DNA of 64,000 nucleotides from Pseudomonas putida. Lineage in GTDB: Bacteria > Pseudomonadota > Gammaproteobacteria > Pseudomonadales > Pseudomonadaceae. Both the position numbers and the translations under genes were made by a program. Positions 30,830 through 39,600 of the stretch are shown here, piece by piece (positions within the stretch are counted from its first letter, which is position 1; the number at the start of each line of letters is the position of its first letter). The notes under the pieces are model-generated. The model was not told the origin of the DNA. It ran no database searches and saw only the letters and a program-made list of their open reading frames with translations. The stretch lies in the NCBI GenBank assembly GCA_041071465.1, contig CP163498.1:4792001-4856000 (forward strand), in the 5' to 3' direction.

Positions 30830-31734
30830 TGAAGGCACAAAACCTGAATTTTGAAGCCACTTCGGTCCTTGTGGGAGCGGGTGTGCCCGTTAAGCGGCCA
30901 GCCCAGCCAACGCCAATCCCACTGCCAGACCACCTCGCCGACCTGGCTGTGGAAGCGCTGATCGACGAAGCCGACCTGTCCCCCAAACCCGGCCTGGTCG
31001 ACCGCCGCAGCAACGGCGCTCACCACGACATGACGCTGGCCTTGATGCACGCCTCGGCACTGGCCCTGTGGCCATGCCTGCGCAACATGGCAGCTGCCGC
31101 CCAGTCCATCGGTACGATCGGCCAGCCCCTGCGCGCCACGCTGGGCCAGCTTGGCCGCGAAGGAGAAACCGCGATGCTGGCCGCCACCCAAGGGGTAAAC
31201 ACCCACCGTGGCGCGATCTGGGCGTTGGGCTTGCTGGTAGCCGCCAGGGCCCTTGCCCCTCAGGCCGACGCCGCCACCCTGGCCGCCCGCGCCGGGCGTA
31301 TCGCCCTGTTCGACGACCCGGCCATGCCGCACCACAACAGCCACGGCCAGCAGGTGCGTCACCGTTACGGCACCGGCGGCGCCCGCGAGCAGGCACAGCA
31401 AGGCTTCCCCGCGGTTATCGGCCATGGCTTGCCGCAACTGCTGCGCAGCCGCGCTGCCGGGGCCGGCGAGCCGCATGCCCGGCTCGACGCGTTGCTGGCG
31501 ATCATGGCCGTGCTTAGCGACACCTGCGTGCTGTGGCGCAGCGGCCCAGCCGGGTTGGCCGCCGTGCAGCACGGGGCGCGTGCCGTACTCACTGAAGGCG
31601 GCAGCGCCACCCTGGCCGGGCGCCGGCACCTGCGCCGGCTGGACCAGCAACTGCTGCACCTGAATGCCTCACCGGGCGGCGCCGCCGACTTGCTTGCCGC
31701 CTGCCTGTTCCTCGACAAAGCCGGGAGCCTGTGA
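30829..31734 (+). CDS. mdcB: Triphosphoribosyl-dephospho-CoA synthase
   Basis: 301 aa. MdcB makes the precursor of the 2'-(5''-phosphoribosyl)-3'-dephospho-CoA prosthetic group carried by MdcC. Family motifs [22 protein letters not shown] and [12 protein letters not shown] are clear. Codons ~14-24 (30867-30900) read through a REP-like sequence (GTGGGAGCGGGTGTGCCCG), giving an N-terminus ([13 protein letters not shown]) that is unlike the rest of the protein. Translationally coupled to mdcA. Confidence 0.94.
   Translation: MKAQNLNFEATSVLVGAGVPVKRPAQPTPIPLPDHLADLAVEALIDEADLSPKPGLVDRRSNGAHHDMTLALMHASALALWPCLRNMAAAAQSIGTIGQPLRATLGQLGREGETAMLAATQGVNTHRGAIWALGLLVAARALAPQADAATLAARAGRIALFDDPAMPHHNSHGQQVRHRYGTGGAREQAQQGFPAVIGHGLPQLLRSRAAGAGEPHARLDALLAIMAVLSDTCVLWRSGPAGLAAVQHGARAVLTEGGSATLAGRRHLRRLDQQLLHLNASPGGAADLLAACLFLDKAGSL
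30867..30900. repeat. REP-like sequence inside the 5' end of mdcB
   Basis: CCTTGTGGGAGCGGGTGTGC followed by CCGTTAAGCGGCCA closely resembles the local GTGGGAGCGGGC...GCCCGCGAA REP type, but lies in frame within coding sequence. Confidence 0.6.
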
Positions 31735-31735
31735 C

Positions 31736-32035
31736 ATGGAAACCCTGACCTTTAATTTTCCCGCCGCCGAACCTGGGCGTGGCCGTACGTTGGTGGGCTG
31801 CGTCAGCTCCGGCGACCTCGAAGTGCTGATCGAACCCGGCACTGCCGGCAGCCTGCAGATCCAGGTGGTGACCTCGGTCAACGGCAGTGCAGCCCGCTGG
31901 GCGCAACTGTTCCAGCGCCTGTTCGAGGGCCGCGCCTGGCCGGCCGTGAACATCGACATCCATGACTTCGGCGCCACCCCAGGCGTGGTGCGCCTGCGCC
32001 TTGAGCAAGGCTTCGAGGAGATCGCCCATGACTGA
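31736..32035 (+). CDS. mdcC: Malonate decarboxylase acyl carrier protein (delta subunit)
   Basis: 99 aa. It carries the phosphoribosyl-dephospho-CoA group on the serine of GCVSSGDLEVL (about residue 25), through which acetyl and malonyl thioesters pass between MdcA and MdcD/E. The length matches the family. It begins just after the mdcB stop and overlaps mdcD by 8 nt. Confidence 0.95.
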   Translation: METLTFNFPAAEPGRGRTLVGCVSSGDLEVLIEPGTAGSLQIQVVTSVNGSAARWAQLFQRLFEGRAWPAVNIDIHDFGATPGVVRLRLEQGFEEIAHD

Positions 32036-32876
32036 CACCGCACGCTTGCTGCGCAGCCGCAGCTTTGTCGAACTGGGTGCCCGCCAGCGCGCCCGCGTTG
32101 TGCTCGACCCTGGCAGCTTCCGTGAACTGCTGGGCCCGTTCGACCGCCTGATGTCGCCGTGGTTGCCGCGCCAGGGCATCGTGCCACAGGCCGATGATGG
32201 CGTGGTTATCGCCAAGGGCCTGCTGAACGGGCGCAATGCCGTGGTCGCTGCGATTGAAGGGGGGTTCCAGGGCGGCAGCATGGGCGAGGTGGGCGGCGCC
32301 AAGATTGCCGGAGCCTTGGAACTGGCCATCGAAGACAACCGCAACGGCATCCCCACCTGCGCCGTGTTGCTGCTGGAAACCGGCGGCGTGCGCTTGCAGG
32401 AAGCCAACCTGGGCCTGGCGGCGATTGCCGAAATCCAGGCTGCCATCGTCGAGCTGCGCGCCTGGCAGCCGGTGATCGGGCTGATCGCAGGTTCGGTCGG
32501 CTGCTTTGGCGGCATGTCCATCGCCGCCGGCCTGTGCAGCCACTTGCTGGTCACCCGCGAAGCCCGCCTGGGCCTCAATGGCCCGCAGGTCATCGAGCAA
32601 GAGGCGGGCATTGGCGAATACGACGCCAAGGACCGCCCCTTCATCTGGAGCCTGAGCGGTGGCGAGCAACGCCATGCCAGCGGGCTGGTGGACGCCTACG
32701 TGGCCGACGACATCGAAGCCCTGCGCGAACGCTTGCAGCAACTGCTGGGCCAACCTTCCAAAGACCGCGCCAGCCAACACGCCTGGTTCCTTGCACACCT
32801 GGCCCAGCTGGGCGACGACTGCCCGCAACTGGATGCCGCCGCCGTGCGCGCCCTTTACCAAGGAGAAACCCAATGA
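32028..32876 (+). CDS. mdcD: Malonyl-S-ACP decarboxylase beta subunit
   Basis: 282 aa carboxyltransferase-fold protein. GGFQGGSMGEVGGAKIAGAL and AGSVGCFGGMSIAAGLCSHLL form the oxyanion-hole and acyl-binding regions of MdcD. With MdcE it decarboxylates malonyl-S-ACP to acetyl-S-ACP. It overlaps mdcC by 8 nt and mdcE by 4 nt. Confidence 0.95.
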   Translation: MTDTARLLRSRSFVELGARQRARVVLDPGSFRELLGPFDRLMSPWLPRQGIVPQADDGVVIAKGLLNGRNAVVAAIEGGFQGGSMGEVGGAKIAGALELAIEDNRNGIPTCAVLLLETGGVRLQEANLGLAAIAEIQAAIVELRAWQPVIGLIAGSVGCFGGMSIAAGLCSHLLVTREARLGLNGPQVIEQEAGIGEYDAKDRPFIWSLSGGEQRHASGLVDAYVADDIEALRERLQQLLGQPSKDRASQHAWFLAHLAQLGDDCPQLDAAAVRALYQGETQ

Positions 32877-33663
32877 ACCGTGCCTTGAACTGGCTGCTGG
32901 GCCTGGCCGGTGGGCAAGCCTTGCCAGGCTATCCTGCCTCGCTGCGGGTGATCGACGGCGAATTGGACAACCGCCTGGCACGCTTCATCGCCGTGGTGCC
33001 GGATGCCGACAACCCGTTCCCCGCGCGCGCTCAGGCGAGGTCGGCCTGCTGGAAGGCTGGGGTTTGGCCAAGGCCGTGAGCGACGCGGTGGAAGCTGATC
33101 GCAACGGCCAGAAGCGCGCCATTGTCGCGGTGATCGACGTGCCCAGCCAGGCCTATGGCCGCCGCGAAGAAGCGCTGGGTATCCACCAGGCGTTGGCCGG
33201 TGCCGTGCAGGCCTATGCCCAGGCGCGGCTGGCCGGGCACCCGGTGATCGGCCTACTGGTCGGCAAGGCCATGTCAGGCGCCTTCCTGGCCCATGGCTAC
33301 CAAGCCCAGCGCCTGATTGCCCTGGACGATGCCGGGGTGATGGTGCACGCCATGGGCAAGGCGGCAGCGGCGCGCATCACCTTGCGCAGCGTCGAGCAAC
33401 TGGAAGCCTTGGCCGCCGAGGTGCCGCCGATGGCCTACGACCTGGGCAGCTACGCCTCGCTGGGCCTGCTGTGGCGCCGCCTGGCGGTAGACAGCGCCGA
33501 GACGCCGAGCAGCGCTGACCTCGCTCGGGTGCGTACTTGCCTGGTTGAGGCGGTGCATGACATCGGCAACTCGACTGACCTGACGTCACGGCTGGCGGGC
33601 GAAAACCGCAGTGCCTCGCGCCAGGTTCGTGAACAGCTGCGTCGTCAGTGGCAGGGCGCCTGA
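32873..33663 (+). CDS. mdcE: Malonate decarboxylase gamma subunit, frameshifted in this sequence
   Basis: About 263 aa in full. MdcE is the partner of MdcD in the decarboxylase. The frame breaks after ADNPFP: restoring one C to the C4 run at 33019-33022 gives PRARSGEVGLLEGWGLAKAV and continues through VGKAMSGAFLAHGYQAQR to the stop at 33663. As written it stops after ~68 residues. All flanking mdc genes are intact, which favours a sequence error over loss of the pathway. Confidence 0.92.
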
Positions 33664-33664
33664 G

Positions 33665-34279
33665 ATGAACGCGCCAAGGCCGCACGACCTGCTGTGGGGG
33701 ATGCCTGTGTCGGCCTTGCCTGCCGATGCGCCGCAGTGGGCGCTGGACGTGCTGGCCGGTGCTCAGCCGGTGGTGGTACGCCGTGCCATTTGTGACCATG
33801 GCTGGGTGGCGGTCGGGCTGCGTGGTCAGGGCCGGACACAGCGTTTTGCAGCGTTGATGCGTCTGGTCGACATTCAGCGCCAGCAAGGCCCCGAAGCGCT
33901 GCGCGGGCCTGGGCAAAGCCCGTGGCCTGCGCTGCAGGCGTTGGCCTCGGTCGCCCCGGTGTTGAATGCCAGTGGCCTGGCCTGGGGACCAACAGGCGGG
34001 GCGGGGTACCAGATCGCTACCGGTATCGAAGTGCTCCATACCGGCAGCGACCTGGACTTGCTGCTGCATACGCCACAACCGCTGGCCCGTGCCCAGGCGC
34101 GGGAGCTGTTGGATATCCTCGACTGCGCGCCTTGCCGTATCGACGTGCAGCTGGAAACCCCAGCGGGGGCTGTCGCCCTGCGAGAGTGGGCCGGTTTCGC
34201 TCGCCGCGTGCTGCTCAAGTCGGACCATGGGCCACGCTTGGTCGGCGACCCGTGGGCGGCGCAGGAGCGCGCGGCATGA
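33665..34279 (+). CDS. mdcG: Phosphoribosyl-dephospho-CoA transferase
   Basis: 204 aa. MdcG attaches the prosthetic group made by MdcB to apo-MdcC. HDLLWGMP at the N-terminus and the nucleotidyltransferase motif GSDLDLLL (two metal-binding aspartates) are present. Starts 2 nt after the mdcE stop and overlaps mdcH by 4 nt. Confidence 0.94.
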   Translation: MNAPRPHDLLWGMPVSALPADAPQWALDVLAGAQPVVVRRAICDHGWVAVGLRGQGRTQRFAALMRLVDIQRQQGPEALRGPGQSPWPALQALASVAPVLNASGLAWGPTGGAGYQIATGIEVLHTGSDLDLLLHTPQPLARAQARELLDILDCAPCRIDVQLETPAGAVALREWAGFARRVLLKSDHGPRLVGDPWAAQERAA

Positions 34280-35196
34280 GCAGCCTGTTCGCCTTCCCCG
34301 GTCAAGGCGCCCAGCAGGTAGGCATGTTGCAGCGCCTGCCTGAAGGTTCGGGGCAGTTGCTGGAAGAGGCCAGCGATGTGCTTGGCCAGCCGGCGCTGGC
34401 ACTGGACAGCCAGCATGCACTGCAAGCGACCCGTGCCGTGCAGCTGTGCCTGCTGTTGTTCGGTGTGGCCTGGGCGCGCTGGCTGATGCAGCGCAGCCCT
34501 GCGCCGGACTACGTGGCGGGCTTGTCGATTGGTGCCTATCCGGCTGCGGTGGTAGCGGGCGCCTTGGGGTTTGCCGACGCTGTGCGCCTGGTTGCCCTGC
34601 GTGGCGAGCTGATGCAGCGCGCCTACCCACAGGGGTATGGCATGACTGCACTCAGCGGCCTGGACCTGGCCAGCGTCGAGCGCCTGCTGAGCGAGGCGCC
34701 GGGAGAGGTGTACGTCGCCAACCTCAACAGTGAAAACCAGATCGTTATTGCCGGTAGCGATACTGCGATGGCTGCGGTCGCAGCCAGGGCGCGTCGCCTT
34801 GGCCAAGGTGCGGCCCGGCGCCTGGCAGTCAGCGTGCCGTCGCATTGCCCGCTACTGGCCGGCCCGGCGGCGGAACTGGCCAGTGCTTTCGCCACGGTCG
34901 TGCTGCAACGGCCACGTATCACGTACCTAAGTGGCAGCAGCGCACGGCCGATATTCGACCCACAGCGCCTGCGCGACGACCTGGCCGGCAACATGGCGCG
35001 GGTGGTCGACTGGCGTGCTACGTTGCGCAACGCCTATGAGCGCGGCGTACGCCTGCACCTTGAGCTACCGCCCGGTAGCGTGCTCAGCGGGCTGGCCCGC
35101 CCGGTGTTCGAACAGGGCAGGGTGGTGGCTGTGGAGGGTACCCGTTGGGACAGCCTGGATGCGCTGCTGCGCCAGGAGGTGGCCCAGAACCGATGA
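34276..35196 (+). CDS. mdcH: Malonate decarboxylase acyltransferase (malonyl-CoA:ACP)
   Basis: 306 aa FabD-like acyltransferase (epsilon subunit). The N-terminal FPGQGAQ loop, nucleophile serine in GLSIGAYPAAV and the histidine in VPSHCPLL are in place. It loads malonyl onto holo-MdcC to start the catalytic cycle. Last gene of the enzyme block; 100 nt separate it from the transporter genes. Confidence 0.94.
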   Translation: MSSLFAFPGQGAQQVGMLQRLPEGSGQLLEEASDVLGQPALALDSQHALQATRAVQLCLLLFGVAWARWLMQRSPAPDYVAGLSIGAYPAAVVAGALGFADAVRLVALRGELMQRAYPQGYGMTALSGLDLASVERLLSEAPGEVYVANLNSENQIVIAGSDTAMAAVAARARRLGQGAARRLAVSVPSHCPLLAGPAAELASAFATVVLQRPRITYLSGSSARPIFDPQRLRDDLAGNMARVVDWRATLRNAYERGVRLHLELPPGSVLSGLARPVFEQGRVVAVEGTRWDSLDALLRQEVAQNR

Positions 35197-35296
35197 TGGC
35201 AGGCTGATGCGCTCCCACATTGATCGCGTGAGCCGGGCAAGTGTGTTTACGAAGAACAACAACAAGCAACTTCGACACTATCTGAGGGCAACAACA

Positions 35297-35719
35297 ATGA
35301 TCATCTATGGTGTGGCACTGCTGGCAGTCTGCACGCTGGCCGGCGTTATCGTCGGTGACTTCCTGGGCGTGCTGCTGGGCGTCAAATCCAATGTGGGTGG
35401 GGTTGGCATCGCCATGATCCTGCTGATCTGCGCACGCCTTTATATGCACCGCAACGGTGGCATGAGCAAGGAGTGCGAGTTTGGCGTGGGCTTCTGGGGC
35501 GCCATGTACATCCCGGTTGTGGTGGCCATGGCCGCCCAGCAGAACGTGGTCACCGCCCTGCACGGCGGGCCGGTGGCGCTGCTGGCGGCGGTGGGCGCGG
35601 TGCTGGTGTGCGGCGCGACCATCGCCCTGATCAGCCGCAGCCATCGCGGCGAGCCTTTGCCCGCGCTTGACCCCACCCCTGAAGCCAGTGCGCAGGTTGC
35701 CCCTGCAGGAGGTCGTTGA
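35297..35719 (+). CDS. madL: Malonate transporter subunit MadL
   Basis: 140 aa membrane protein with four predicted helices (IIYGVALLAVCTLAGVIVGDFLG at the N-terminus). MadL and MadM together import malonate with sodium ions in Malonomonas; the pair is often named mdcL/mdcM in pseudomonads. The start ATG has GAGGG upstream. Its stop lies 2 nt before the madM ATG. Confidence 0.93.
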   Translation: MIIYGVALLAVCTLAGVIVGDFLGVLLGVKSNVGGVGIAMILLICARLYMHRNGGMSKECEFGVGFWGAMYIPVVVAMAAQQNVVTALHGGPVALLAAVGAVLVCGATIALISRSHRGEPLPALDPTPEASAQVAPAGGR

Positions 35720-35721
35720 AC

Positions 35722-36486
35722 ATGTGGCCCATCATTGAAAGTGCCTTGGAACACAACGGCCTGATCACTGCCTTCGCGGCGGTAGGCGCAATCATGTGGT
35801 TGTCGGTCGTGCTGTCGAAGTACCTGACCTTCGGCCGCGTGCACGGCTCGGCCATCGCCATCGTCATTGGCCTGGTCCTGGCCTGGGTCGGCGGCACCCT
35901 CACCGGCGGCCAGAAAGGCCTGGCCGACATGGCGCTGTTTTCCGGTATCGGCCTGATGGGCGGGGCCATGCTGCGTGACTTCGCCATTGTCGCCACGGCT
36001 TTCGAGGTGCAGGCCACCGAGGCGCGCAAAGCCGGCATGATCGGCGCGGTGGCGCTGTTGCTGGGCACTGTGTTGCCGTTCATTGTTGGCGCAGCGGTGG
36101 CTTACGCCTTCGGTTACCGCGATGCGGTGAGCATGACCACCATCGGTGCGGGTGCGGTGACCTATATCGTCGGGCCCGTGACCGGGGCGGCGCTGGGGGC
36201 CAGTTCGGATGTGATGGCCCTGTCGATTGCCACCGGGTTGATCAAGGCGATTCTGGTGATGGTGTTCACCCCTGTATCGGCGCGCCTGCTGGCGCTGGAC
36301 AACCCACGCTCGGCGATGGTGTTCGGTGGGTTGGCGGGGACGGTGTCGGGGGTGACGGCCGGGCTGGCCGCGACGGATCGGCGGTTGGTGCCGTATGGGG
36401 CTTTGACGGCCACTTTCCATACTGGACTGGGTTGCCTGATGGGCCCGTCGATCTTGTACTTTTGTGTTCGCGGTCTGGTCGGCTGA
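35722..36486 (+). CDS. madM: Malonate transporter subunit MadM
   Basis: 254 aa polytopic membrane protein (about seven or eight helices) with the MadM segments LSKYLTFGRVHGSAIAIVIG and GAGAVTYIVGPVTGAALGASSD. I chose the ATG at 35722 because AGGAGG ends 9 nt before it; a TTG at 35716 is closer than optimal. Last gene of the mdc operon. A 9-bp hairpin (GCCGCATCG/CGATGCGGC, 36506-36536) follows the stop. Confidence 0.93.
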   Translation: MWPIIESALEHNGLITAFAAVGAIMWLSVVLSKYLTFGRVHGSAIAIVIGLVLAWVGGTLTGGQKGLADMALFSGIGLMGGAMLRDFAIVATAFEVQATEARKAGMIGAVALLLGTVLPFIVGAAVAYAFGYRDAVSMTTIGAGAVTYIVGPVTGAALGASSDVMALSIATGLIKAILVMVFTPVSARLLALDNPRSAMVFGGLAGTVSGVTAGLAATDRRLVPYGALTATFHTGLGCLMGPSILYFCVRGLVG

Positions 36487-36505
36487 CAGCGAATTCGTGG
36501 GAGCC

Positions 36506-36536
36506 GCCGCATCGACATTAAACCCTGCGATGCGGC
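36506..36536. terminator. Stable hairpin after madM
   Basis: A perfect 9-bp stem GCCGCATCG / CGATGCGGC with a 13-nt loop, next to a REP-like GTGGGAGCC. No T-run follows, so it is a possible Rho-type or mRNA-stabilising end. Confidence 0.4.
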
Positions 36537-36627
36537 ACCCCCCGATTCTGGGAAATCCGTTGGGGGATCCTCCCCAATCTGTTTCGGTTGATCTCATAAC
36601 TTATTGATAAGGAAGAACATTATCTTC

Positions 36628-36643
36628 TGGCATACACCTTGCT
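36628..36643 (+). promoter_or_regulatory. Candidate sigma-54 promoter of the mnxG cluster
   Basis: TGGCATA-CACC-TTGCT matches the sigma-54 consensus TGGCACG-N4-TTGCW with the invariant GG (-24) and GC (-12) at exact spacing. A start of transcription near 36654 would leave a ~29-nt leader with GGAGG before the mnxG ATG. A GGGG/CCCC dyad (TTGGGG-N6-CCCCAA, 36560-36577) ~70 bp upstream could be the enhancer site. Confidence 0.7.
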
Positions 36644-36682
36644 GCAGCTCCCCGCAGAGTTCCTGTGTCCCGGAGGTGCAGC

Positions 36683-39600
36683 ATGACTACGCCACGCAAA
36701 GGCCCCCTTCTGTCATCACTCGTTCTGGCCCTGCTGGGTTGGGAATCGACCAGCGAGGCGGCCGTGCAGTGCCAGCGCACCTTGGTCGCCAACGTGGTGG
36801 CACTGGACCAACCCCTGATGTTCAACCGCCTTGGTGCGCAAAACGCCAACGGCATGCTGTTCGCGCTCCGCGAGGATGTGGTGGACGACAAGCAGGTGCC
36901 GCTGAGCAAAGGCGGGGCTGCGGTACCCGGCAAGGTTACGCTGCGCCCGGACAAGCGCCCACGGCCGATCGTGCTGCGCGTGGCTGCCGGTGACTGCCTC
37001 ACGGTCAACCTGACCAACCTGCTCGATTACCGGGCCAACCCCAACAAGCACGGCATCGAGGCAGAGGGGCCCGAGGGTGAAGAGGTGGAAAACGAAGCGG
37101 ATGAAGGCTTCGTTGCCGACGAACAGGTGGCCGAGCGCATGGTCGGCTTCCAGGTCAACGGTATGCAGGCGGTCAATAGCATCGCCGACATTTCTGCCTA
37201 CACCGGGCGCAATGGCAACTTCTTCGTCAGCCCCGGCAGCACCCGCAGCTACACCTTGTATGCCGAGCGCGAAGGTGCCTTTGCCGCTACCAGCAAAGCC
37301 GCCACGTTTGGCGGTGAAGGCACGGCGGGCAACGTTGCCAATGGCCTGTTCGGCCAGGTGGTGGTGGTGCCCAAGCTTGGCCGCACCTACCGCAACACCC
37401 TCACCGAAGAAGAAATGCGCCTGGCCACCACTGGCCGTACTGCCACCGGCCAGCCGGTGATCGACTACGAAGCGCGTTACCCGCAAGTAGAACCATGGAT
37501 CGCTGAAGGCAAGGCCGGCAAGCCGATCATAGCCATGGTCAACGGTAACGAGATCATCAACAGCGAAACCGATGCCATCGTCATGGGCCCAAACCCCGAC
37601 GGCAGCTTCCCCAAGTCGACCTACCCACTGGAAAGCATGGGCAAGCGCAACCCGGCGCTGCCCAACCGCCTGGAGGCGTTCCGCGACTTCGCCTCGCAGT
37701 TCGCCGACGAGGTCGCGGGCACTCAGGCGTTCCCCGGCTACTGGGCGGACCCTGTGATGGGCCATGTACTGGAGCCGACGCGTGACTCCTTCATGATCAA
37801 CTATGGCTCCGGTGGCATGGGCGCCGAAGTGGTGGCCAACCGCCTGGGGGTGGGCCCGATGCACGACTGCCTGTCGTGCGCTTACGAAGAGTTCTTCCTC
37901 AGCGCCCATACCGTCGGCGACATCGGCACCCTGGTGGATGTGCCGGCCAACGTCGGCCTGGAGCACATCCGCCCAGGCGAAGTCCCGCCGGCCAGTGCCG
38001 TTGGGGTCAAAGCCAGCATGGCCCTGTACCCCTCGGAACCTGCCAACGTGCACCACAGCTACATCGGCGACTTCACCAAGTTCCGCAACACCCACAACGG
38101 GCATGAGCAGCACATCTTCCACCTGCACGGCCACCAGTGGCTGTTCAACCCCAATGACGACAACTCTGACTACATCGATGCCCAAGGTATCGGCGCCGGT
38201 GTCGGCTACACCTACGAGATCGCCAACGGTGGTTCGGGCAACCGCAACCGGGTGGCCGGCGATGCCATCTACCACTGCCACTTCTACCCGCATTTCGCCC
38301 AAGGCATGTGGGCCATGTGGCGGGTACACGATGTGTTCGAAGAAGGCACCCGCCTGGAGGTGAGTGGGCAGGGCGAGAATGGCTTCCACAGTACGCCATT
38401 CGCCTTGCGTAGCGGCAAACCGGCAGCGGGCGCTCGGGCGCTACCCGATGGCGAGATCGTCGCCGGCACGCCGATCCCGGCCATCGTGCCGCTGCCGGGC
38501 AAAGCCATGGCACCGATGCCTGGAAAAGTGGTGGTGGTACCCAAACTCTCCGAAACGCTGGTCGCTGCCAATGACGATGATGACGACGATGAGGAGGGCG
38601 ATGACGACCACGCCAACCAACCCCCCGTGCGCAAGGCTGTCGGCTCGCTGGCATTGGTCGATCGTACCGAAGCCAACCGAAATGCCGACGGCACCCTGAA
38701 AAACCCAGGTTACCCATTCTGGATCGGCGGCATGGAAAGCAGCGTCGGCAACCGCCCACCCACCCCGCCGCTGGACATGCTCGACCCGGCCCTGGCCCGG
38801 CAGCTGAAAGACAGCGGCAAAGCCCTGTGGGCCAACCTGGATGCGAACCAGGTCGATGGCTGGGACGGTGGCCTTGGTCGCCACGCGCTGGACGGCGTTT
38901 CGGCCGGCGGCGAAGCCGAGACCACCACCACCAAGCTGGACTTCACCAAGGTCGTGCACAAGGCCAAGCCCATCTACCTACCGGAAGAGGGCACCGATGT
39001 CGAGCAGGCTGCCATGCAGTTCCACGCCATGGCCGAACACCCCAGCTATGCCCTGATCCCTGGCAGCCAACCCGTGGCCAAGGCATTCCGCACCAACGGT
39101 GCCTTGCCCACCGCCGGCGCACCGTACTACGAACCGTGCATGGATGACCGTGGCAAACGCTTGACCCAGTCTTCGGGCGTGGGCGAGTTCTTTAGCGGCG
39201 AGAGCCCTACCGGCCTGAACTTCCGTGGCGCTTCGGCCTTTACCGCCGACCGCCCACGTATCTACAAAGGTGCCAATATTCAATTCGACGCGGTGTACAA
39301 CAAGGTCGGCTACCACTTCCCACAGGCACGCATCATTGCCCTATGGGAAGACGCCTGGCCGGTGATTACCAAGCAGCGCCCACCAGAGCCACTGGTGATG
39401 CGCATGAACACCTTCGACTGCACCATGTACCAGCACACCAACCTGATCCCGAACATCTACGAGATGGACGACTACCAGGTGCGCACCCCGACCGACGTGA
39501 TCGGCCAGCACATCCACCTGCCTAAATGGGACCTGACCGCTGCCGATGGCTCGGCCAACGGCTGGAACTACGAAGACGGCATTCTCTCGCCCGGCAGCGT

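Noticed and set aside
29129..30838. Long minus-strand open frame across mdcA
   Set aside because: Antisense shadow of mdcA; no ribosome site or recognisable domain.
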